Positions 14,401-25,300 of a stretch of DNA of 64,000 nt are shown piece by piece. The number at the start of each line of letters is the position of its first letter. Within the stretch, counting starts at the first letter, position 1. A model generated the notes under the pieces. The model was given only the letters and a program-made list of their open reading frames with translations. It ran no database searches and was not told the origin of the DNA. The position numbers and the translations under genes were made by a program. The DNA is from Prunella strophiata (taxonomy: Eukaryota > Chordata > Aves > Passeriformes > Prunellidae), in assembly GCA_036583965.1 (NCBI GenBank), contig JAZBQD010000030.1, positions 54,313,551 through 54,377,550 on the forward strand, read 5' to 3'.

Positions 14401-15240
14401 TGTTTGATTGTGTAAGGGGCTCAATACTGTGTGTGTGCCTATAGGGGATCTCAGTGCCAGCAGCTTGAGTCTGACCATGGGTCACAAGGGCCCACGTGGC
14501 AGGGTCAGGTGAGGAGGTGTGCGTGGGGTGCGATGACTGAGGACAGTGAAGCAGGAGAGGAGACTTGGGAGTGGCCATGAAGTCCAGTGTGCATCTGGAT
14601 GATACAGCTGCAGGAGCTGGGAGCCCAGGCCAAGTGCTGCAGACTCTGGGGTCTGGCTGAGACCCCCGTTAGTGTGCGTATTTGTGCATGAAGTAACGGG
14701 AGGCTCTGGGGGCCAGCTGCTGGGTAGAGGGTCAAGGGCACATCCCTGAGGGCTCTGCAATGAGTGTCTGCATGTTTGTGAGGGCATCTCAGTACCAGCC
14801 CCTGGAGTGGGGCCAGGGGGGTTGGTGTGCCCTGTGCTGCTAGCTGGGCAGACCCCAGCTGCTGGGCAAGCTGCGAGTGAGCCCAAGGCCAGTTCCAGGG
14901 CCGGTTCTTTGAGCGCGTGTGCACATGTGTACGTTGTCTCCTGATGGACTTTCACCCCCAGCAGTGAGCAGCGGGAAGAGGATGTTGGTGCTGGCTGTAT
15001 TTACCGAAGTGCTGAGTTTGCAGTGACCTGTGCTGCCAGACGTGTGTGTGCTGTGCACGTGTTTTGTGTGTGCCTGTGGGGAGCTGTGCTCAGCCTCACT
15101 ACCAGGCCAGACCTTGGGCTGGGGAGCTGGGGCTCTGGCGCCTCTGTTGGGCTGCTGGATTTGGCAGCTGCTGCTAAAGGGCTGTGGGTCTGAGAAAAGG
15201 TGCCGAGGCTCTTTGGGAAATCTCTCCTTACCAAAACTCA
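14401..15240. repeat. GC-rich block with recurring GT-rich motifs (degenerate minisatellite?)
   Basis: A GC-rich patch within AT-rich DNA. Purine/pyrimidine-alternating GTGTGTG/GTGTGCA motifs recur near 14430, 14588, 14672, 14765, 14918 and 15040. Several are followed by CAGCTGC/CCAGC-type blocks, and GATCTCAGTGCCAGC (about 14448) resembles CATCTCAGTACCAGC (about 14786). Spacing is irregular (roughly 85-160 bp), so it may be a decayed tandem repeat or simply a GC-rich regulatory patch. Open frames here are compositional. Confidence 0.4.
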
Positions 15241-18200
15241 GAATGGTCATCTGAGATAATTTACTTCAGGAGATACTGATTCCAGCTTTCAAATGTACTG
15301 TGCTGGTGAAGCACGTAAGAGAAATTCTAGTATAATGGGAAATAATTTCATTGTAAAGACTTACAGATGCTGGGGTTTACAGAAAGTCAGAAGTCTGAGC
15401 ATACACATTTATAATTAATTTAGAACATATATACAATTTAGAATATAAAATTTTAATGTTTAAAATACAGCTATTAAATATAGCATATGGTGTTGGACAG
15501 CATTGTTCCCCTGCTAGATCTCTACTTTTCAGACTGTTAATGAAATCTTTTTGGTAGTACATTGTCATTTATTTATTACTGTTGCACTTTGTTTTGGGGT
15601 AGCTTAGGCAAATTCAGGGTCCTAGATCTGACCTTGAAGCCTTTCCTATGCATATGTATCCTAAAGCAAAATCCATACAAGCAGCATTTATTAAAGTGTC
15701 CCCATTTCCTGGGATAGTTCTCTATTTTGATTTAGCAGAGGTTGCAAATCATATTAAGTCTGTAGTAAGTTTCTCTGGAGTTATGTAAGAAACGTCATCT
15801 GAAGGAAAGCCATCAGTCATAAAACCCTCTAGATACTTAAGCTGTTACTTAGTAATATTGTCTAAACTGATGTAATTTGACAAATTTTTAAAAAATACTT
15901 TGAGTTCTCTCAGCCACCTGTTTGGCTGGAGGAAATAGCTATCAGTAAAACAAAAATAAAACCCAAAAACCAACTCAACAACCTCGATACAGAAAACCAG
16001 GAAAAGTGAAAACCTATTGAAGCAACTAAATGTTTGATGCTGTTGTGCTCTGTGAAGCCTCAGATACTGTGCTGCAAGGCTGTTTCAAAATGTCACAGGC
16101 ACTGTGTAAACAGGTTGGTAGTATATTCAGCCATATTCTTGTACCCTGATACATCTGTCCCCTTTTTTATTTATTTTGTTCTTAAAATGAGCTCAGATCT
16201 CTGAAGAAGCTCACATTAGACATTTGGCATCATTCTACTGTCTCATCTGTTTTAAAGATACTGATGTAGGGGGAAAATGAGGAGTGGTTTTCCAGTATGT
16301 ACTTTAACTTACACAAAGTACAAACTGGTAAAAAATCGGAATGGCTTGTGCTGTTTGACGAATGGTATGTAGCTCAGTGGCTGAAGACTGATGTAACACA
16401 GTAGAAAAGAGAGTTAAAGGTCTCTGATATCTTAATGTGGAGTAAGTTAATGCAATATATAAAAGCTGAGGGGGTTACTGAATCTGGAAAGAATGAGTTC
16501 ATTCAAAATATGTAGGTTGGAATGCCTGCATCATGAGGATGGAAGGAAGGGTCCTCTGCTGAACTTAAAATAAAAGAATTTAGATGAGCTTTTTAAAACT
16601 AGAAGTGCCTTATCTTTAAGTAAAAAAGCTAAATAAACAAATACTAATTTCAGCAGAGGAATATTTTGGAAGGAACATATTATGCAAACCAAGTTTCTAA
16701 GGAGTTTGTAGGCAAAACAGAGTTTAATACATGATACACAAAATTATTCATGTTCTACTGCAAATAATTATTGGGGGTATGTGTATTATCAGTTATCTAG
16801 TGTAAAGAATTATATTTATCCTTGAACAGATCCTTGTGTGAGAGTTTAGAAAGACTGACATTGAGCCTTGTGTGACACCAGTGTATTGGAAACAAGATTT
16901 TGCAGTTCAGATGATCTGTAATGTTCTGGCTCTGGCTGTTAAATATGGGTCAGATCTTTGAGAGCTGTGGGAAGGTCTGAGTTCTGGACAACAGTGAACT
17001 GATGAAATAATTGTGGTTCCTGATTTTGGTTTTTGTTTGTTTGCTGAGGATTATAATGGGCATATATTCTTTCAGCCTTTTTACATTCTTCCACTGTGGG
17101 CACACGGTGCTTTTAATTTGTTTCGTTTCCTGGCTCGCTTAGCAGGTGACTTCCTGAGAAGTCACTGGCAACTGAATACTGTGGCTCCGTTATAGGATTA
17201 AAATTTTGATTCAGAAGTCATTAGCTTCATCCTCTTTGACCACTAAGTACTGAAATAAATGTTTTCCATATTATGTTCTGTGAGCTTCTACAAGATACAG
17301 CTTGACTTCTAACGTGTGTTAGTATTTAATCGTAATTAAAAAAGGGTAGGTCACTTACCTGAATACTTAGATAAGGACTTTTTTCTTGTCTATGTAGTGT
17401 CTGCTTTCTGATTAGTCACTTTAAAATGCAAAACACTGGGGTATGGGAACAAATGTCTGCAGTGATTCTGGATGCAGTTTCATGATAATATTTTCCCTTC
17501 TACTTGTTAACTTAGTTGCATGTCTGTTCCTGCCTTCACTGATCTTATAAAGCTATTGGTTCTTTCCTATTCCTGTTTGCCAAAAAGTCTTAGGCTAAAT
17601 TAGTTGATGAAAATGTCTCTACTTTGCTGATGCTGAGTCAGAAGTGTTTATTTAAAGATGATGAATTTAGTAATCATCAAACCATGTTTAAATCGTCAGG
17701 AATGCTAATTATAGATCATCCAACCTATGTTTCTGAAATCCTTAATGACGTGAAGTCCAAATCCTCCCTGCTTAAGTTAATAATAAATGCATTGGTTTCA
17801 GTGACTGTAGTTCACAAAAGATAAAAGTAGTAATTATGAAGATCTAAACATAAAATTCTTTCCCATGATATGGAGGGGAGAGAAGCTGAAGTTCTCTTTT
17901 TCCATGTCCTTTAGGGTAAGAAAGGAATAAAAATATTTTGAGATTCTTTCAAGCTATATATATAAGTTTTATTTTTTTGCGTTTATGATGCTTTCCTGTG
18001 TTTTGGTATATTTTGAATATTTATTCTGCCTGATTGTAAGGTTTTTTTTCTTAATTCTTGTGGCTTCTGTCAGCCTCTTCATTAGCTAATATTTGAGGAT
18101 CATACTGTTGATTATGGCTAGTTTGAGAGTTAATCCAAGGAAGAAAACAAGTCTTCCATTAAGCCTTTACAATTTAACACTTTATTTTCAGTAAGTATTT

Positions 18201-21200
18201 ATAGTGGTAGTATGCTTTAATAGGTAGGGGAACATTCCATTGACAGCTAATTCTGGGACAAAGCTATTTTAGAAAAGAATGAAAAAGCTGTCTTCGGTGC
18301 ACAGACAAGGGGACAGTTACTGACGTAAATTTTGAGTCTAAATTATTATCATATAATTTTTGTCCATTACATGTGATGAGGAAATATCCAGATTGTTCTG
18401 CCTGCCCTTTTTTTAATCTGGAAATTCCATTTTCTTAGTGATTGTGAAATGTAATGGACATTACAATGGTCATGCATGCTGTTGTGAAGCAGCGCTGTTT
18501 TACTGAATGTAGATGTCTCTTGCATTTTCAGAGACCAAAATACTATTGGTTCTGCTTTTTGCTTTTAAAATGGATGGAAATCTGGGTATTTCTTAGTAAG
18601 AATCTGTGATGAAAAGAAAGAATATGAAATATTTTAATGTCTGACTAATTAAGATGAGGGATCTGTCCATAATTGTGCCTTACCTGCTTTCAGAAACTGA
18701 TGATAATTTCTAGGGACAAGTTTTGTTCAGTTAAAATTGGCTGAAAAATGATTCAGTGCAGCTTCCTAATGTGGCATCATTTGAACTTAGTGGACCCTTA
18801 CATGTTTTGCTAACTGGTGTTAAATAAAATTAATCCCAAGCAGGCAGGTACAATTAGTCTTACTGAAGTTACTGTTAGAGTGTCTGAACTCAAGGTGTTT
18901 ATGAGTGTTATTTAATCAAATTTTAAATAGAAAGAGTGAGTCTGATGGGCTCTGCTGGTATAAAACAAGGCATTCAGTAGTCTTTATTTTCCAAAGTGGA
19001 ATGTTAAAAAAACCAAAAAAACACCAAAAACTAAAAAGCATATATTTCACTGTAGACAAGATGACGAGATGGATGTGTTTTAGGGGCTGGGAGAATTATT
19101 GCTGCTATGACTTTATTTTTTCAGTATAAGACAGTGGCTTCAGGAGAAATCGTACAGAATGCATGTGAGATCAAATAATGCTAAATTTGCAAAATTTATA
19201 ATTCTGATAAGTATGGGAAATTCTATGCTGTTAATGAAGGCAGATTTAATATGGCAGTGTTGCTGATGAAAGGCAGACTTAGTTGCCATGGATAATATTA
19301 CATGCTTTGTTAAAACTCTCCTTTCTGCACTAGCCTACTCCTTCAAGTTTAGTTTTACATGGATGCCTATAAAGGTAAGACTACCTTAAGATGTTTCAAG
19401 TTTCTGAAAGCTTAATTACTGTGACTCCTCTGAAAAGAATGTTTTATCAGAGGTTTTCTTTAAATTCTACCCAAGATTCAGAGATCAAATATACACACAT
19501 TTTCTGATACCAAGTGTGAGCTTCTCATTTAGTGTTGGGAAGAAAATAAGATTTTTATCTTGATGATGGGAAAAACCCAAGTCCCAGCACCTATTATCTA
19601 ATTCTCTTCAGTGAGTTCCTGTTGTGTCAAATTACCCATGGTTTGTTACTTTTTTTTTTTTTTTCTCCTGTGACCTGAATCTCTCAAAACTTTGTGACAG
19701 CAGGGGATTGTCACCTCATTAAACTTTTGTATGGCTTTGGAGCCAGGACAGTCAGTGTTTGAGAACAAATGAGTCTGAGCATCAGAAGAATGTTTTGTGC
19801 CTGTGTAGAGTCCCAGTTCATAACTGCCAAGTTTAGGCAACTGCTTATCTTTGGGCTATTCTTAACCTCAGCAAACATGTATTGCAAACATTTCCAGCAT
19901 GTCTAACCTTGCTGTTAGAGCTCAGTCTAGAGTACAACTTCTGGAGAAAAAAAAAAAAAAGGAAAATTCCATCATGACTTTGTGGCCATCAAGTTTTTGG
20001 AACATTAAAAATATCAGTTTTTAACTGTTGGAAGCCATAGAATAGAAAGGTGTGTTTAGTATTGGCAGTGAATGCAGAAAAAAAAGTAACTGGTCTTAAC
20101 AGACTTCAAAACCGGCTTATTACGTAGAGGTTGAGATTAATGTTAAATGGGATGATGTAAGGCTAAGATACATCTTCAGTTCACTTACAGTCTTCATATA
20201 ACCTGCTTGCTTTTTTTCTCTTGTAGTAGTAGCAATGTTGATTTCTACATCCTCTAACTGTTTCTTTTCTCCTTTTCTGCTGTATTTTGCTTTTGACTTG
20301 TGATTGTACAGAGCTGTATCCACTGAGTTACTAATTAAATATATATCTTTGAACTTTAGCACACTGCTAATAGTGGTTTAATTCAGGCAGCATTCATCTA
20401 AACACTTGGACTGAAACAGCAGTTCAGAGTGATAAATCAGGAAGTGGTCCCAAGCTACACAGGTGATGAGCTTTGTGAAAATGGTCATTCGAGTATTACA
20501 GAACAACACCAAAGCATATAAGACTTGAGCAGATTCATAGGTGTGTTTTTAACTTAAGACTAAAGTATCTAATTCTTGCCTGTGTTTTAAGGGGTTTTTT
20601 TTTTATATTATGTATATGTATGTATTACAGATGTTGCATTTTTTAAATGAATTCTACTTGGCATGAGTGTTTTGGATCAGTCTCTGGAGTTATTTTTTAG
20701 ATAGCATCTCTCTTGTCAGTTTGGATATGGCCTTCTTTCAATGTTGTCTGCACCCCGGATCATGATATCATACCTAATTACAACATAATTGTTTGTGACC
20801 GTTGTTTTTAAGTATGTAATTTGATCTAATTAGCACAATCTACTGATACAGTTACTGTGTTGAATTCTTGAGGTTTCAGGGTGCTTTGGAGCTAGGACCT
20901 AGTCCTATTTACATTTGCAAGGCAAGAGAGTAGGGTTTCATCTGGGATAGTACTACAAAACCTGTTGCCTTCTGTGTGATGTATTTGGTGGTGCTTTTGC
21001 TGTCATTTCTCCCTTTGATACCTCTCCTGCCCTAGTTCAAATGCAATTTGGGCATTTATGAAAAAGGTTTCATGTGCTGAGTTTCTTGCTGTCTTTGGCT
21101 GTTGCCTTGATCACCTTTGCCAGTAGAAGTCTGAGGACATGAGACCCTCCTCCTTAAAAACATCCATGAGGAAGGAGAGTTACACTTTTTATTTTTCAGG

Positions 21201-21771
21201 ATAGTGTGGTCTCTTACCTTAAACTGTCACAAGAAAATGAATATGATATACTAAAGGCTACTGCTTGCAGAGAGCTGAGATTCTGGTTTGCTCTCCAACC
21301 AGGAGTGCAGAAATCACATAGCTGAAGTAATTTTTCAAACACAGCTTAATATAAGTTATGTTCTGACGAGTTGCCTGCTGTACTTTTGTAACTGTAGTTT
21401 TGATGAGCCATACAATTTTTACTGGTTCTCATATCCTAGAGCTGTAATATTTTGGAAATTGAATGCTGGTTCTTTGGATATTTTATTCTTTTCCTTTCTG
21501 CTGTTCCAGAAAATAACTTGTGCTGTTTTAGTTGAGGGTGGGGGAATCACAAATGTGTGGCTTTTGCTGGTCTGAATTGCAAGGTCCATATGAAGTTTGC
21601 ACCATTTTTGTCACTGCTCTGCAGCATTCCTAAAGCTGAGTCTTTTGGATGGCACCTTCCAACTTGTGGTGGTCTGTCATGGTAGTAGTGCTCATGAGCT
21701 TTGGGCTCTGTCTGTTCTTGTACCATTGCTTCAGAAGGCAGCCTCATGTAGCTTTGAAGCTCATCTTCATT
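15241..21771. other. Noncoding AT-rich stretch
   Basis: No gene or clear transposon is seen. It holds a 15-nt T run at 19650-19664, a 14-nt A run at 19947-19960 and A/C-rich simple stretches near 15946-15982 and 19006-19030. The segment 16680-16810 is AT-rich, non-repetitive and free of stop-poor frames, as conserved noncoding elements often are; this cannot be tested by eye. Confidence 0.5.
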
Positions 21772-21840
21772 TGAGCAGGAGGTTGAACTAGATGGAAGCC
21801 AAAGGACCCTTCCAGTCTAGATTTTTTATGTTATTTTATG
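21772..21840 (+). mobile_element. CR1 LINE 3'-end fragment, plus strand
   Basis: GAGCAGGAGGTTGAACTAGATG followed by GGACCCTTCCAGTCTAGATT and then TTTATGTTATTTTATG matches the CR1 tail (GGTTGGACTAGATGAT, CCCTTCCAACCTAGAT, TTCTATGATTCTATG) with moderate divergence. Sequence upstream of 21772 may be older CR1 but is too diverged to call. Confidence 0.75.
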
Positions 21841-24299
21841 GTTAGTAACACCTGTTATACTTAACTAAGTGGTTTTGAAGTCTTACATTTTAGCTACTTA
21901 TTTTCATTCCTTTTTTCATTTTATTGGACTTGCTGTGTTGTTATTTGTTTCCATATGTTGAAGGCAGAAACTTCCAATTGTCTAACTTGTAAAACCTATA
22001 GCAAGAGACATTTGGTCAAATAAGAATTGCCCATCAGTATTCTTCCCTGTGCATCCTGGCAAAGGTCCATTTTCAGAGATTTTTCTCATGAAGAAAACTC
22101 ACTGCCTGCTTCACTTTTTTGTGAAGTAGAGAGTAGAAAGAATTTGACTACTTCAAGAAAGCTAAGATGATTCAGTGAAATAATCGAATAAAAGCATTGC
22201 TTTGATAATTTAAAAGTATACATTTGGGTTTGATCAGATAACTTGTGGAGTCTACGTGCTGTATTGAAACTACCAGTAGTAGACAAAACTCCAGGTTGGC
22301 ACAGTAACAAAAGATGCAGACTCTTGTATCAAATCCTGTTATGACAGCTGATTCAATACTAAATTTGGAAGAGTAGGTTGCATAAAGTACCTGTTTTTCA
22401 TTGAGTTCACAATACTGCAGGCACATCTTTTTCTGTGAAATACTATGTTCCAGTGCAGGTGTAGGTAAGTCAGTGAGGGAGAAGGAGAAGGTGAAGTGGA
22501 GGAGTGCAAAAAAAAAAAAAAAAAATCAAGGCTTGATCCCTTTTTTTTTGTGATTACCTTTGTGGTTTCTTCAGTCACTTGAGTTTCTGAACATATGGAT
22601 CTTCATGTGAGTTGGAGTGATTGTTTGAGGTGAATCCAGATTTTTTTTTGATGATGTTGTTTTGCCTTACAAGCTTTCACGCTGCTGGGCTAAGAAAACT
22701 AACAATAGTTTCCATTAATGCTTGACCTGGCAATGTGTATGTTCTGCCTGTTCAGAGGGAAGGCCAGTGTTACTAACAAAACAGTGCTGACATCACTTTT
22801 ATACTAGTGATGCTTTTGGCAGTTGAAGAACGAGTCTGTGCCATGTTGGCTGATGCTCTGTTAAAACAAACAAACAGAAAAAAAACAAGGAAGGAAAAAA
22901 CCAAACAACAATACCTTCAAGTGTTTTGTGTGTTCATAAAAAGGAAAAACACTAAGCTGCATGTTCACCAACACTGAAAATGGTTGCACAGGGGAGTGCA
23001 CTCTCTTTAAGCTTCACATTTCATAAAGAAATGCTAAAAAAAGCCATAAAAGCCAATTTTAAAATGTATTCTAGCAGAAAAAAGTCTTGAAAATTAAGAC
23101 TCTAAAATCTGTGTTCTGAAATAAAACCTCACTTGTGTGCGCTGTGTACTTACCCACACTTGTGTGTATTTTCTTAAGCTAGGTTCAGCAAGGGCTTGTT
23201 TCTTGTGGTATCCCTGGGAGCAGTGGCAGGATTTGAGCGCACAGCATCTCACTGATGTAGTATTTGCTCACAGGTAACCACCAGCTACCAAAGTTGGACT
23301 GGGCTGGAGGTGAGAGTGCGATGACCCTTTGGCAGCTTCTGCTAAAACAACTCTTTGGTTTGTTTTTATTTCCTGTCATATGCTGTGAGGCTGGCCCAAA
23401 GGATAGGAGTCCTTTCTCAATAAAGCTGCAATACTGTGAGCATGCATTTTTTGTGGACTGGCTAATGACCTCCTAGCAATAGAAAGGACTAAATTTTGGA
23501 GAGTTTTCAGGAAAACATAAGAGGGAGTCTGGTAATCACAGAAAAAGATTGATAAAAGAATTGCTTCAGTCTGAGAAATGACAATGGCTTTACAGTGGGG
23601 GAAAAGAGAAGGTTTCTTAAATATAATGTCAATTCAGTGTTTGGAAAGGAAAACAAAAAAATAGGTCTATTGTACATTATGCCATCATAAATTGAAACTG
23701 TAATTTTTCCCCTTTCTCAGTGAAGTGTGGATTTTCTGGTGTGACACCAGTATCTCGCTACCCTTGCCTGTGGCTTTTTTGCTGATGAGAGGACTGAGGG
23801 GAGGGGAGCATGTTACTTTAGCTTGACTTGAATTGGCAAGCATGTTGTACTGCAGCCTGTCTGCTGTGGTGTTCTGCAGGTTACTCTCCCAAGAAAAACA
23901 TGGTGTGCTCAGTCTGGTTCAGATCACTGTCTCTTTCTGCCTCCATTCACTAGCAGGCTCCAGCAATCAAAGCTGTGCTGGCTTCCTGTATCTGCAGCAC
24001 CAGGGAGATTTTTCTGGGCCTCTCCTGCATGCACACAGCCTTAAATATTTGGTTAGAGGGGAAAACCAACCGAGGTTTTGGCTCCAAGGTCTTTTTAGAC
24101 CTGAAGGTGTAGTGAGTGACTGGTGGATGCTGGGGAAGAGGCTGGTAGTGGTAGTGGGGTTGGTACAGTGTCCTGGAGGCACCTCCTTCTCAGGGCAGTC
24201 AGACAGATGAGTTGCTGGTGGGAACACATCCCAGGATAAAGGCTTCCTTTCTCAGAATTTTGGTAGGACTCTGTGAGTTTTCCCTTGGCACTCTCTCTG
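21841..24299. other. Noncoding stretch between CR1 fragment and CpG island
   Basis: Contains an 18-nt A run at 22508-22525 and an A-rich simple region at 22861-22910. Several small overlapping frames near 23.8-24.3 kb run into the CpG island and have no recognisable product. Confidence 0.5.
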
Positions 24300-25300
24300 T
24301 GCAGTGGGAGTGCAGTGACAGAAGGCGGCTGGGTGGGGATGTAGAAACCGGCGTGTGGCCCAGGCCTGGGGTGATGCGCAGGCAGGGGATAGACGGGCCC
24401 AGCAAGCCGTGGTTTCCCGTATCCGGCTGTGCTCCGCCGACATGCCCACAACTGCCTTTCGCTGTCAGTCGGGTTTTGTCTGCTCTGATGCTCTTATTTA
24501 TATACCCAGTCTCTGTGTAAAGCCGAGATATTCCCGTGCCAGCGCGCTTAGCCGTTATCGCTGTGGGTGAAGGCCAGATAGCCGAGTCGCTGTGCCTCCG
24601 TTCTCAGGCTGTTTTCCGCGAGATAAAGCCGTGTTCTGTGGGGAGGAAGGAGGGGGAGCCTGGGCCGCGGCGTGCAGTTCTGTGTGCGTGTCTCACGGTT
24701 TGTGTGTGTAGTTATTTATCTGCAGCAGGTGTGCGGTGGCGCCGAGCGCGGCTCGGGGCCCGCACGGGGAGAGTCCCTGGGCCGGGCCCTGCGGCGGCGG
24801 CGCCCGGGCCCGCAGCGCTCCCTGGCGGCCGCAGCGGGGCGGTGCCGCCTTCCAGGCGGCCGTGCGGGCTCGGCCCGCGGCCCGGCGGCTCCGGGAGGGA
24901 CGGGATGTTTTCCTCCCCAGCCGCGTCCTGTGCGGGCTGGGCGGCAGGGCCGCCCCGCAGGACACGGCGGAGCGGGGCGGCGACAGCGCGGGTGCGGCGG
25001 CGTGACCCGCTCGCAGCGGGAGCGGCCGGCAGGTGGCGCGGCTGAGCCACCGCCGCCTCCTCTCCATCCCTGCCCAGCGCCGGGGCCGCCGCGGTGTCCT
25101 GGAATAACCCATCCCAACCGTGCGGGCACCCGCGGGAACAGCCTCTGCTGCTGCTCCGAGCTGTGTCCAGCTAATTCCTGCAATAACGCATCCCAATGGC
25201 GCAGCCTCTGCTGCTCCGCATTGTGCCGTGTTAATGTGCGCAGGGGAAACGACTCCTGTCTGTGAGTCAGAAGTGGAGCTGAATCCACAGCTGGCCAAAC
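24300..25300. promoter_or_regulatory. Isolated CpG island, candidate distal promoter or enhancer
   Basis: CpG density rises from about 24.3 kb and peaks at 24660-25110, with AT-rich sequence on both sides. A TATA-like TATTTATATA lies at 24495-24504 on the + strand. Every frame is partly open because stop codons are scarce, and none resembles a known protein. An alternative noncoding or short first exon of TSC22D1, or an unlinked lncRNA, would fit. I cannot place an exon boundary with confidence. Confidence 0.75.
25098..25235. repeat. Local tandem duplication at the 3' edge of the 25 kb CpG island
   Basis: Two adjacent related segments (25098-25175 and 25177-25235) share the sub-blocks AATAAC.CATCCCAA, CAGCCTCTGCTGCT and the end TAAT. 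The first copy carries about 19 extra bases. It appears to be a degenerate two-unit tandem repeat. Confidence 0.75.
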
